In this document: positions 25,901 through 39,300 of the stretch, piece after piece | How positions within the stretch are numbered: the first letter of the stretch is position 1 | Layout of the letters: every line of letters begins with the position of its first letter | Assembly (NCBI GenBank): GCA_013398175.1 | Contig: VZRZ01000392.1 | Span: 59,224-123,223, forward strand | Reading direction: 5' to 3' | DNA: 64,000 nucleotides | Source: Climacteris rufus | Taxonomy: Eukaryota > Chordata > Aves > Passeriformes > Climacteridae | Notes under the pieces: model-generated | Told to the model about the DNA's origin: nothing | Seen by the model: the letters and a program-made list of their open reading frames with translations, nothing else | Databases searched by the model: none | Translations under genes and position numbers: made by a program

Positions 25901-28900
25901 GTCCACCAGGAATACAGACTTGATTGCATGTGACTTGTGTCAACTCTGGAGACATCAGAGCAGAACATAAAAGCAAGGCAACAGAGATATTTCTAAATGA
26001 GCCATTCAGCCTCGGAGGCAACGACTCTGGCAACAACTCAAGTTTCAGGAGAAAAAAAGTCAGCATTTCAGGTTTGTGTTCCATGGTTATATCCTCCATT
26101 CATTTTTTTCAGGCAAAAGGTCACCAAGACATCGTGTTTTAAATCATTATAAGACACAATCAGCCTCCTTTCAAAGTAGCCCATAACTTTGAAACCAGAA
26201 TCCAATTGCCTGTTGAGGCTCATTAGTGTCTTTGGATCCTAATGACCCACTCAGTTGCAGTAAATGAAAAACTAATCCTTGTTTTATGCCATTGGCCCAA
26301 AAGGATTAGCCAACTCTTGCTACCCCTGCAATCAGCCTTGCACTGGGGGGATTACAACCATCTAATACTGTAAGTCTACACATTCCAATCTGTTACAACA
26401 TGTAGCACTTAAAGCTTATTTCCTTGAAATGCTTAAATGTATTAATGCTGTAGTGTAAGATTGTTTTCTTAGGATGCAGTGATTCTCCTACCCCTCCCCC
26501 AAAGCCTGCACTTACCCACAAACATGCAGGGATGGACCCTTGCTTCCAACACAAAGTTTTAATTCTCTTCATGGTCTTGAAATGAAAAAAATTAAAAAGA
26601 TTTTTTGCCTTGCCATAGGGCCCAGACTGGGGAGGCAAAGATGTACAGAATTTCCATGGGGTTCAGTGCTGTGATTTAAGGGGCAGATAGAAAGAGAGCC
26701 ACTACTTACATTGAAAATTCTCTAATCTGCTCTGTGGGGTGTAACTCCAGTTTTGTACCATTTGTGTCACTGCAGTTTTTCCAATCCAGAATTCTGGTTG
26801 CTTGCTATATTACACACAAAATCATCTCTAAATTCAATGAGTCTACAGTGTCATAACATAAACTTTTTGTTTTCCTCAAAGTATTCACACAATGTTGCCA
26901 TGGACAATTTAGAATGGTAAAGAGCAAATGTTAACACTCTCAGATACCCTATTCATACAGTTTTTCTGACATGAAATATGAATAACTCTTGTGATTTTAT
27001 CACCTTCAGTATTATACATAACAGTACAACACACTGTGTCCTACAGAGTGTTATGCTGGACATATGAACTTTAGATCCATAGATTTGACTTGAAGGTACA
27101 GAAAGCTCACAAATTGCTCTGAACTTGAAACGATCTTTCAGTGGGAACAGTTTGCTGAATATCTGGTTTCCTATCAAAAGTGGTGTCTGAAGCCATAAAA
27201 GAGCAGTACATGAAAATAAATCTTATATTCCACAACTGCTGCAAATTATTACATTAGTATTACTTCATAATTTCTAAATTAATTTTTTAGCATCCACCTT
27301 AAACAACAGTTGCTTATTTGTTAGCCAGATATCCCCAACTATTTATAAACATTCTTTACATTTATGCATCTGTAAAATTATCAGTAAAATAGTAGAGGGT
27401 GCTCCAGTCATAGTGCCATGCTACTTTATAAATTCTAATGAATTTTTTTACTGGAAGACCACTTTGCAGAACCAGGCAAATGTGAAGAAATGGTCTCTGT
27501 GTTACTTCTGATCAGAAAAATTATATTTCCATACAACTATTATTTCTGTGGGAGAAAGAAACCTGAGACATCAGTGTCTTCTTCATCACAGCAGCAGGTA
27601 GGAGTGTACATTTCATTAGTAAATTTCTTCAAATATTTTACTCAACAAATTCAAAAATTGATTTATTGAAATATAATTTTATTTCCTGCAAGTTTGGTGA
27701 CATAACATATTTATTATTAATCTTTATTTAACCTAATGCAAGGTGGTACATTACCTTTCACAAGCAGTTTTTCAAGTGAAATGGCTTTCTGTCAAAAACT
27801 TAATTATAAACTTCAGTGGAACAGTAACTATATCGGGGCTCTAAATAAACATTTGCCTTCTGGTTAATATACTTTTATAAGATTCAAAGTCAAATCCCTG
27901 CCCTGTTATTTAAGAGAGGTTTTCTGCTGTTAGTACCTTAGGGCTTGGTTGTGAGCCTGAGCTCTGTTTTACTTGGTGCAATACAAGGAGAGAACAAAAG
28001 GACAAGCCCCACCTGCAAGAACCCACAGCACCAGAGCACAGTGTGACCGTATCGCCGCTCTGCTGCCAGCTGCACTGCTGGGAAGGGCTTCCAGCTCCCA
28101 GCTGCCACTGCTGCAGCGCTTCTGCAGCTTCCTGGGCTCACTGCAGCAACTCCTGCAATACCTGCCTTTTGCTCTCAAGCAGCCCTCTCTACCCTGCCAA
28201 GGGAATCTCTGTCTGCTCAGCTTTCAGGCTAGAGATGGATGTAGCAGGAGTGTGTGTGTAAAGGACAAACCAAAATGACTCTGGGCAGTGGGATACACAC
28301 CAGTGTCAGCAATCCAGCAACACAAGTGCTACTGATTCTACAGGCATAACCAGGGATGGGTTTGAAGCAGAGTGTGACAGATACTAATGAAAAAACCTCA
28401 GTGTGTGTTTGTAAGCAGCTCATGCTCTTAGACCTCAGAAAAGTATCCCAGATGCTGAGTGGTTGCCCCTTCTGAAGCAGCTTTCTCTGCTTTGTTATTA
28501 ATCAGCCTATCCAATTTGTGGCAGCAAACATCCAGCAAGACCTAGAACTGCAGTTTCTCCCACTTCAGCCTGCAGCCTTGACTTCCAGACTGTAATGTCA
28601 GAGACACAAATAACAGAATCCATCAGCAAAGAAAGCTTTGGTTATGGAATAACTGAGCAAACAAAATTATACTTTCTGGCTTTCTAAATGATCTCAGAGT
28701 ATCCATCAGCAGCACACCATAAAACACTGCCCTAAATAACAGATAGAGACTCTAAGCCACTGTCTTAGGTTTTCAGGTTGACAGGTATGCAGTACATTAG
28801 CAAAGCTGTCTCACTTCTCTGTTAGCTGCACCTCAGCAGCATATCTCTAAAACTTCCTGATTCATCTCCAGTTAAAAAAATCCAACTTTCACAAATCTCT

Positions 28901-29659
28901 AGAGAATAATATTTAAGAAAAGCTGGGCTGCACAGAAATGCCCCTGAGGCAGAAGAGAAGCAGTGGCATAGATGACCAAGCTTTTGGTCATTGAGGGCTT
29001 TGCAGGTCAGCAGAGGGAAAGGGACTCTACTCCCCTTTGGACTGTGCAGATTCTACAGGTTTGGCCACTCGTTCCTCTCAGTCTGTGTGCCCCTCTGAGA
29101 AGTTTGTGCATTTGCAATGCCTTCCATGAAGTCTGCTGAATGATGTGGTCCTCTTTATTTTGCTTGCCTGCTGTCATAGTAAGGGACTGGGAAACCCAAT
29201 TCCCTTATAAATTCATAAGGAGTTTCAAAAATTAGTAACCTATGTTTCATATATAACAGAAAAAAGTAACTCCCAAGTGATCTGGTATTTCAAAGGCCAT
29301 AAATGTGAAAGCTGTGGTTCCAGAGAAGGTGGTTGTGAGGGATTCACAGGGCACAGTGCTCTGGTGGCTCAGAACAGTCAGCATTCCTTGCTGAGAAACC
29401 CTGATGCCTTAAGAGCCATTCTTTCCATGAGGAAAGGCATTTGTGGAGAATGGAGGGATATTCTTGTACTGACCACAGTGAGACTTTGGGAACTGTCTGT
29501 GTCTTTTTTGAAAGACACTACATAGAGAGGAAGAAACTTGTTTTCAGTATTTGGAGTAGAAAGACAGAAATGGAAATCTTAAACATTATAATTGCAACAT
29601 TGTTTCACTTCAGATATTAATAAATACCTACAAAACTTTACATAAAGTTAAGAAAAATG
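22931..29659. other. Intergenic, downstream of SIX6OS1
   Basis: AT-rich sequence without CR1 or any other repeat I can name, and without frames above about 100 codons. By gene order PPM1A would lie further left, but none of its C-terminal coding sequence is recognisable here. Confidence 0.65.
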
Positions 29660-29665
29660 TTTATT
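29660..29665 (-). terminator. Candidate poly(A) signal AATAAA for SIX6OS1
   Basis: Reads tttatt on the plus strand, hence AATAAA on the minus strand. It is the first canonical hexamer I see downstream of the SIX6OS1 stop codon. Confidence 0.5.
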
Positions 29666-30121
29666 TCAAAAATTTTATAAATGGGCTGTTATACACAGAA
29701 TACTTAGGAACATTGTCTTTAATTCAAATTCAGCTTGTACTGCTACAACAGTCACTCAGTAACACAAGTAATTTAGTTTATAACAGAGCTGAAAGTACTC
29801 ACCTAGATGTTTAAATGCTCTCACATAAATATTGAATTAACTCAACACACTACTGTAAAATGATATTTCTGCTTGTGAGTGCCAATTTGACAAGAGCATA
29901 TCATAATATTTTATGAAAAAAACATTCTATTTAAAAGATAAATTAGAAAAAAAGCTGCATCTCAAAGCATGTGTGGTTGATGAACACACATTGCAGCAAT
30001 TGCAATAATGTATTCTTACAAGAAATGGAAGAAGATGAAATGCTTTGTACTTTAACTTCAGAAACTGAAAACATTTGTCAAGGCTAAGTAGGAAAAGAGT
30101 TTAAAAGGAAGTCAAAGGTAT
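29660..30121 (-). other. SIX6OS1: SIX6OS1 3' UTR, candidate
   Basis: AT-rich sequence directly after the stop codon. The most obvious polyadenylation signal on the minus strand is AATAAA at 29660-29665, about 457 nt past the stop. A variant ATTAAA lies at 29718-29723. The true cleavage site cannot be read from sequence alone. Confidence 0.55.
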
Positions 30122-30324
30122 TCAAAAGAGAGTAAATGGCTTTGTATTCTGCAAGGAAGAATGAAAACCTTTCATAGAAGGAGACTGTGATGATCTCTGA
30201 TCCTGTCCAAATGCAAATGGAAAACTAAAGTCATCTTTTCCATCTCCAAATGCATGAGAAGTTGATTCTGAGGGGAAGGAAAAGGCAAACGAATCCTCAC
30301 TTTCTGGTTTCCCAAAGAAGCTTC
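30122..30324 (-). CDS. SIX6OS1: SIX6OS1 coding exon 17 (C-terminus and stop)
   Basis: 203 nt, residues 515-581 and a TGA at 30122-30124. It starts GSFFGKPESEDSFAFSFPSE and contains DDFSFPFAFGQDQ, ending NTKPFTLF. The human tail has the same order: FGKSEGEDGFTFSFPSD, DDFSFPFSFG and FTIF. The exon is dense in F, S and G, with an F about every third to fifth residue in residues 516-552. The acceptor is ccatacag. Confidence 0.95.
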
Positions 30325-33300
30325 CTGTATGGAATACATATTACATTTATTATTAGATTACATCTCACTGAGAGAACACTGCATTCAGCATATGTTTATT
30401 AACGCATTATGCCCAACATGCCACTGAGCATCAGCCTACAGTTGTGTGTTTATTTCTGACCTAGAGATGATATTTGCAGGGGTTTGTTATTAGAATCCAC
30501 ATGGGAGGAAGTGTGAAGTACTTGAATAATTTAGAACAACAGAACACTTCTGCATGATACATTTTGCAACAGAGGTGTTTGTAAACAGAATCTGCGAAGG
30601 TTTTTCTTTAGAGAACAATGTGGTCAACCACTGAAATACTTGAATATTTCTTCTCCCTTTCAAGTCCTCTCATTTTGCTTCAAACACACCTTCCACTATC
30701 CCTATTTCTTCCTTTCCCATACCTCTTTTTTTCCACGATACCCCCGATATTTGGAGCCAAACATGCAAGGAAATATATAAACTACTCAAAACACAAATGA
30801 GCACAATAAACCACTGAGCTACATCATCACAACTGAACATCCTTTCAGACAACCAAAGGTGCTCTGTTAAACAGGATCATGAGCTTGTCAGTCATATAAA
30901 CACAAGCAAAAGAGAGCTGGGATACACAAGTACACCTGAGTTTCAGACTTACCAATATCTTTGTGTGGGGACAGACTGTTCAGGTTTCCCATTGAAAAAT
31001 TTTCCTCTGTCTGAAATGTTAAAAAATATTTTATTTAACAAATGAGAAAGGCAAGAGAGAAGCTCTAATGCTGATCTGTAATATGTTCTTCTGCTTTTGA
31101 TGGGAAAGACAGTGTCAGTGAATGTTAGGAACCTTCTCTAAATCTGTACTGAAAGGTGTTTATCAGTCCCTAAAGTTGCAAGGTTAACTCTTTGATCCAA
31201 TGGGTTTTAGGATATTCAGACACATCTGCAAACACTCTTCCTCCAGTCTTCTATGGAAAAAAAAAAGTCACATTGATAATAGTCCAAAAGCCGATCTAAA
31301 TGCTGGTTTTGAAACTGAAATGATGAAAAATTATTTAGTTTTGTGACATTTCATAAAAATTTCAAGCAACAACACAAATACTTCCTACTGAGTAGGGCCT
31401 GATGTTGCCAGAAAGAGAAGCAGAATAACCACCTATCACTCTTGAAGAGAGTTCTTAGACTGGATATAAAACACATACTGAAGTCCTTCAAAGCCACAAT
31501 CTAACTTCAAAGAATCCCAGACCTGCTATAACCTGCTAAATTCTTGGTTTCTGCTGCTGAGCAGGCACAAGATAATGTGGGTTCTGACAGCACTGGATGA
31601 TTTAATACCCACCTCATTCCTGAGCAATTCAAACCACTCACTTCTGTGTTCTCTGCTACAGACACCTCACGCTATGAAATACCAACAATATGATCTTGCC
31701 AAACCCAAAATAAAATGGTGCATTCCCTCCTCCCTCCTTCAGCTTCCATCTAGCAACCACAAGACTGAGCAAACCCACTGCCACAGGAGATCCCTGGGCT
31801 CAAATCCCTTATTTGAACAATGGGGCTTGGATCTGCATTGGCAGGGGAAAGTCAAGCCCTGTCCTCTGCACTGACACACATCTCTCCTGGATCCCCCGTT
31901 AGCCCAAGAGAGCAACAATCACTCTACAGCACTGCAGTTGAGGAACCTGCAAAGGAAAAGGAAGACCTGGATTCCCTTCCCTGTTCCAATTAGTTGCCTA
32001 CCTAGCCCCTCCATTTGAACATATCTAATCCATTTTTGCTGTTCAATACCCTTAACAGACTGTCCTTTCTTCCTTTCTCACTGTTCTTCACTTCATCAAG
32101 ACAAAACCACACAGGAGAAGCACGTGAGCTGTGAATTCTGCTAAGGAACCTGAACTTTTCACTGTAACACTGAACCAGAAGCCTTTTGGTGAATCCAGTC
32201 ACAAATATTTGCACATGAGCCATATGAGAAAGATTCACACTTGGTTAGAAGTCACTACAGGAGGATTGCAAGGAAAGGAATTCAACATTTTTTGAAGGAC
32301 ATCAAATGTAAAATTAACCAGGGTATTGAAAAACTATTTGCTACAAAAATAACCAGTTTAAAAGATCTCGTTCACTGTCAATGCTCTTTTCTTCACATAT
32401 TTTGCTTTGTGGAAATTTAATATTCACAATAATCGTTTTTACCTCATCAGATGAATTTTGTGCTCCAAACAGGGAAGAATCAAATAAATTAAAGCCAGGT
32501 GACTTCTGTGAGAAGTTCATGAGAGAAAAGAAAGCAGGAGATTTTGATGTTCCTTCTTCACAAACTAAATTTTGAATGCTGTAAATACAGAAAGGAAGAA
32601 ACCATATTAATAGCTTTTAGGTAATGTAGATGGCTTTTTTGGTTATATTTTTTCCTTTTACTCTTTTTATCACTTTTTTAGATCCCCATCAATAATTAGC
32701 TTCCATCAATAGTTGCTTTTTGCATCACAGAACAGATAACACAATTCTTTAAAGTAAAGTGAGGTGGTGTTCTAACCAACTCCCTATTGTTTTAACAAAA
32801 GAAACCCCAAAACTGTTGAAAGATAGAAATCAGAGTAACAAATATTACTGCAGGAAAAGACAATGTGTCTCATGTATTTCTAAGCAAAGTACTGATCTTT
32901 CAAAACAGCTTCAACCAGAAATTGTATTGTAAGAAAAAAACTTAATAAATACCTTGCATAACTCAGAAAAAAAAAAATCTGAGTATATTTTCAGAACAGC
33001 TTTCTAGAAAATTAATTCTCTAATATCATTCTAAAATAGCAGAAATGCTTATACAATAAAGATCAATACAACTTTTTGCTCAAAATCAAAATAAAAGTTG
33101 ACATCATACAAGTCAAATGGAGGTGTTTTAGAGGACTGTGTTTTCTTCCCCTTTAGGTCAGGTGTTTTAGGGGCTCTTAAGAAAGATTCTGAACTTTCTT
33201 CTGCTGTGCTAGGATTATCTTCATTCAGCTTAAAACTTCTGTGCACATCCTATTAAAAACAAATATACAATGATGTTTATAATATGCAAAATTTCCCCAA

Positions 33301-36300
33301 ATACCATTAGTCCATTTACCTATAAATATGTTCTCAGTGGAGCCAGCACTGAGCCTAGTTATTGTAGTTCTGTGTGAGAAATGGGTTTCAAATGCAGACT
33401 GTTTGCCCAAAATGTTTCACCAGCTCACACTGATGAAAATGTTGTGCACCAATTGGCACAAAAACTCTGATGTGCATGGGATGGTCATCCTAAATAACTT
33501 GTTGTTCAGGCAGCACAAAACCCCTGAGAAGTGATGTTCTCAAGAGCAATGATCACTATCTTGGCAATCAGGAGGCATTGACTGGCTCCTCACCTGCCCT
33601 GTGCCTTACAATGGGTCACTTTACCAGTTTCTGAGACTCTTGCCAGCTGAATCAAATAGGACAAAATACTTTGCCTATTCTAAATAAATTAATTATTTCT
33701 GACATGAGAAATGTTTTGCTTACTTCAGGTACATAGGAAGATTCCTTGGGCTCCTCTGCTTCTTTATCAGCACGTTTGGCCTCTTGGCTTGCTGCACGAA
33801 AAAGACAGAACTGCCTGGATTATAACAGCATTTCAAAAATACATAAAAATTACATAGTGGGAAAGAATCCTTGAGGAAATGTACTAACTTGGCACTGCTA
33901 TTGGTAAGCAAGCGTTCTGACTGTAGTTTTAAGAACCCATTCTGTGTCTGTGTCCATAATAATTACCTCTTGTTCTGCCACTTATCCACTGCTGTTAAAG
34001 GATTACTCAGGCTGCTTCTTGTGGTTTGGTGTGTTCTTCAAACCTGCCCATTGTTCCCTCAGAGTGTTGTGCTCCTCTACTCCAGCTATTGCCCTCTGAG
34101 AGTGCTAACACCAGTCAATAGAAACCAGGGAACAAGATAAAAAGCACATCCATGTGACAGTGATGAAGTGTAGTTTAAAGAACTGGGCAAAAGGCAGGAG
34201 GAGAAATGAGAAGGAATGGCATCAGATTTTCTGCCATCAGAGTTTTTGCTTTGAGCTTCAGACTCTGCTGCACCTCAGGCACTGGGGGTTAAGGTCCTAT
34301 GTTTCAGGACACAGAATTAGTGTTCTATTTATTTAAAAAATCGGCTATAATCTTTTACATGCATCTAATTTGGCAGTATTATTAGAAAAATAAATATTTA
34401 AACTGAAGCTCAGTGCCTTGTGATTTCAAAACCTATGGGTGTATTTGTCTCTACCCTGTTTTGTTTCTGTATTTGTCACTACCCTCTTTTGTTTCTGTAA
34501 GCATTCTGAGTGTTTTTCCCTCATTCATTTTCATCTTTAATAATCTGATGCTTCAAGATTCCTAAATTACTGGGTTTATTATATCCCTTTTCTTTGCATT
34601 TTCTCATACCTTCTGGGCAGATTTTAAGACTGGATTTCATTTTACCCAAGTAATTTGAGTCTTGAATATGAATTTACAAGAGATGTTGGACAGTTCCTAT
34701 CATTGGCAACAGTCAATGTAGACTAAAACCCACTTCACTGGGCAGTTCAATCTCTATTTAAATTAGGACTCTGTCTAATATACTCAAAGTTTGAACTGAA
34801 TAATCAAGGTGGTAAAAGAATACAAATTGTGGCCTCTTAATACCAAAATGAGAATTTAGTCCTTAGGATATTCTGGTTTGTAATTACATGCTCCAGCCTT
34901 ATCAAAAACTTCACACTGGTACTTTACCCATTACTGCATTTTCACTCTCTGACTGTTGACTGGAAGTCAACCTCTTTGGAAGATTTGACAGCCTAAAAGA
35001 CAAAATTTAATGTTGGTCTAAATGTGAATTATTTCCATAAACCTCAGCCTCAAGAATGAAAACTGCTTTATTAAAGAAAAGTTACCTGAATTTCATTTGG
35101 TTTTGTATGCTTGCTGTTGATGGAACTTGGGCAATTTGTGGATTATTAGTCCCTGCACTTTCAATAACCATCTAAAAGACAGAAAAAAATCAAATGAGGC
35201 AATAAATGAAACTGCCACTTCAACAATATCATTCTGATTTCTCCTTAGATTGTAGAAACTCCTTCTTTTAACCAGGAATTAAGGATCAGGCAATGTAAAA
35301 ACTCTTTGTCTATCTTTGCTTTACCTACATTTTGACAGCATGATACCCAAAACCACTTCCGTAATTTTTTTTTTATAAAGTCTTGGTCACAGCACTGACA
35401 ATTAGATATGAATAATTAACTTTTCTGTTACACAAAGAGTGCTATGTCATTTACAAACTTCATCCAGGTTTACTACTGCTGCAGCTGGGTTGTTCCAGCT
35501 TCTCAACACAGAAAGGGCTGGGGCCGGGCCCAGGCCCAGCTCTGCCTCTGAAGGCCAAGGTGAGCATCCCCAGCAGTCTCAGGGAGCACAGGTCTCATGT
35601 GTGCATTGAAAAACTGCAGAAAACATGGAAATGCTCCCACCTCACAGATTTTCATCAGAGCAGAAGCCTTCACTTTCATACATAGCATGTATTTGTGCCT
35701 TCAGGGCAGGGAGAGGAATCTATGCCCCAGCATCAGACAACACATTCTTTTAATGGGAGCTTCTTGTTCTCATTTATGTTTAATTTACAAAATGTATCAA
35801 ACTGAATTCAATTCAGGGTAGGGGACAAAAGGGCTGGTTCTGCAGAATCTGTCTGCCAGTCAACTCCTGTAGTTTACAGCACACCTTTTCTGAACCTTCT
35901 TTCTTCCAATCTTTTTATTTTTGCTCAGACTCCATCTTCTTTTCCTTGTTGCCATCACCCTTTCTAAGTTCTCTTAACCTTGACTTACTGCTTCCCACTA
36001 TTGTCTAAGTGCAATTCTAGGTCCCACATTCCCAGCCTCATCTCTAGATTACCCTGGCAACAGCCCTTCCATCATCCTCATCATGTCCAACTCCCTCAGC
36101 CAGTCACAAATCAGAATTGCTTGAAATTTCTTCTGATCTTGTCCCTCTCGGTCCTGTCACTGCCCTTCATGTTGCCTTATGTTATGAAGACTTTGACTTC
36201 ATGCACAGGCTCCACTCTAAACCATTTAGTGATTCACTCACTTCATTCTTCAGTTCCCTTGAAATTCTTCAGAAAATCACAACTGGTTATGTTAAGTTTT

Positions 36301-39300
36301 TTTACCTGATTTTTGTTGTTCATTAAATTTTGGTTTAAAAAAAGATCCAGTGAGAAGTCCCTTAAAAAGAAGTTTTTTGATATAGAAACTTGCCCAAGCT
36401 TCTTCCCAGCAAGCACAGTTACAAACTCTTCTATCCCTTCTGGCCTTACCTTCTCTGGTTACTGCTGTAATACTTTAACCATCTATTGCTCCTATGAAAG
36501 CTCTTGCACTCAATGACACTATTGGTGGTTTTCACAGCTTTGCAAGTTGTACCTCCAGCCTTCTTCTGGATTAGTTTATTGTATTTGAATATTTAAGGTA
36601 TAAAGCTGCAATTCACCATTTCAAAAAGTGTCATAGCAAATATGTGCTTATGGATGGGAGATAGAAAACGGAGTTGTGGACTCCTGTAGTGCTCAAAGCA
36701 GTGTTGTTCGTGGTTTTATTCCAGATTTCTATTTCTGGTTAAGCCTCAGAACAGAGCTGTTAACTGTAGGCTGTCCTGGAGAGCATCCTGCACACTTAGT
36801 CCTTTATGAAGTCTTTAATTATGGAGTAAATGGCTGGTGATTCATCAGTAGCAAAATATTCTTTTCCTCTTTTAGAGTTGCAAATATTTGCTACATACAG
36901 AATCTACAGACATTATTTTAAATTTTACAAACAGTTATACAAAAAGAGTTGGTAAGATGGTCACCTCAAGGGGGGCATTAGAATGCTTGCTATGATTACC
37001 ACTTATACTTTGTAAGAACAGAGATATTTTCAGAATGAAAAGGTAGCAAATAAAGATTTTTGCTGTGATTACCATGTAATTGCAGATTACTATGATTAGC
37101 AGTTTACAGTGCTAACAGGTTTTGTGTAAGACATAATAGCACAGGGTATCTTTGAATGCTTTAAGTTTAAACAACCACATAAACCAGATTATATAAGCTC
37201 ATGTTTTTACCAGTGGGAGAACAACACACCTCTGATGAATTTTCTGCCAGGCTGGAAGAACAGCTGGTGGCCACTGAAAGTTCCATTGGTTTCTCTTTTT
37301 CTTCTCTCCCTAAATTTACAAATATTATGTCATATTGTCAATAGGATTAAGTATGCAAAGCATGGCATTTTTACACAGAACTTGGGAACAAACCTTATAA
37401 ATTTTCCTTTCAATAGAGAGCAAAAGGAAAATTATCACAAAATATGAAAGTATCAAACAAATAATAAATGGTTAATACTTACTGTACTAATAGTGCTAAA
37501 GGTATTTTAGATTTGAAATGAAATAATTTTCAGATATTTCTGACATCATGCAGGAGGTGTGTCTGTCATGTGACTTTACTCATTGCACAGCTAAGAGAGG
37601 AATCAGACACAGAAGATTTCCAGAACATAAAGACAGACAAGCACCCAACTTCCATTAAAAGCCTGGCTTCAGCTATAAGTAGGAGCAGTTCACTAGAGTT
37701 GTTGTCATGAATTACCCATTCTTTTACACAAAAATAATCCAAAATCCTCACTGAGCAATCATTAAACACACTACACCTGTTCCTGGTCGTTGCTTTGAGA
37801 ATGTAAAACTCTGTACAGACTGGACTAATTTCCAAGGAATGCATGGGACATGTAAAGCTTTATGCAGCTGCTGTTTCTCATTTTGCAAAGATGGGTGTTC
37901 ATGCTCTTCAAGCATCCTAAACAAATTTAAATTAAAAAAAAAAAAAAAAGTTATTCATTGCAAAAGAAAAGAAATCATAAAATATAACGGATTCAAATAA
38001 GTGGAATTTTCAAAGGAGTTGGATGTTGTCAGGAAGGTTCTACCACTTTCAGCACCAGTAGTTGATAAAGATGAGGTTTTCTTTAAATAATATCAGACAG
38101 AGAATTTCTCTGGAAAAGAAGCCACAAAGGAGTAATAGGCCAATCATAAGAACATTGTTGACTTAAATTTAGTCAGTGACAAAGAAAAGTATTAGTAGTT
38201 TGGAGTTTTACACTTTGATAAAAGTACATAATTATTGTAGTTCTGCAATCACATTTTCGCATTTAAAAACATTTTTACTCTCTCTCTCTCCCTGAGATTG
38301 TCTGGAATACTCACACTACACATACATAAAAGAGAAAACTGCAGCAAGTGTTTTCACTTGTGGGGTAATTATCTGTGTAGGGTAAATAGCCCTTTACAGT
38401 GTAGAAAGACAAAGGTTAGCAGAACAATGAAGAGTAAAATGGTTATTTGGCACAGGAACATTTACCATTTTTAAAAATAATGAGTTCTATTTTATTTTCT
38501 CTCTGGCATTCCTGCTTAGTGCCTCTGTGCTTCTAGCTACAACATCTGGTTTGTGGCTGACTGAACAATGCTGCTCAGAACAAATGAAGAACTGAGTCAG
38601 TCCTTTTGTTCTTCTTGAAATTTTCCATAGCCAAAAATAAGATAAAATGCAGGATGCCCTTTATAAGATAGTGTAGAGTGAAATTAGCAACACTAATAGA
38701 AAAAAACCAACTAGAAGCACTGGTTAAGGTACATGGACACATTAAACTCTTGTACATACACAGCTGTGCTCACATAAAACCAGGAGAGCACCTCAGCCAA
38801 GTACCTGATGGAAAGGACTTTCTTCACTTGTAGTTACATTTCTACCTGGTGCTGTGAGACTGAACAAACTACACAGAACATACACCACCTAAGGAATTAA
38901 AACCCAGAGTATATCTTTCAGTTACCTTAATTATAGATAATACTGTGTCAAGAATGAATAAATGCTACAGGAAACAAGATGTGTATGGCTGGGGTATCTT
39001 TAAATTCAGACACAGGTCGTGCAAAAGCAAGGAGAAATCAAAGGAGAGCTGAGCACAGAACTCTGGCTAAAACTGCTTCACTTTGTTCAAAATGGCTCAT
39101 TTTACCATAATCATCATTCAAAGATCAACTGAACAAGGCTGCTGTGGCTGAGGTCTTCAGTTAGATTGCCATAAACAGGAGGGTTTTTAGTTGTTGGGAT
39201 TTTTTTGGTTTGGTTTTTTTCAGAACTTAGGATGCCAAACTGTGTTTTTAGAATTTTCTGGAGTTGGTTTCCATGTGCTTCTGTAAAGCCTAGCAGACAA

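Noticed and set aside
1..29650. PPM1A exons expected to the left of SIX6OS1
   Set aside because: No sequence resembling its C-terminal coding region was seen; the gene probably ends before the window.
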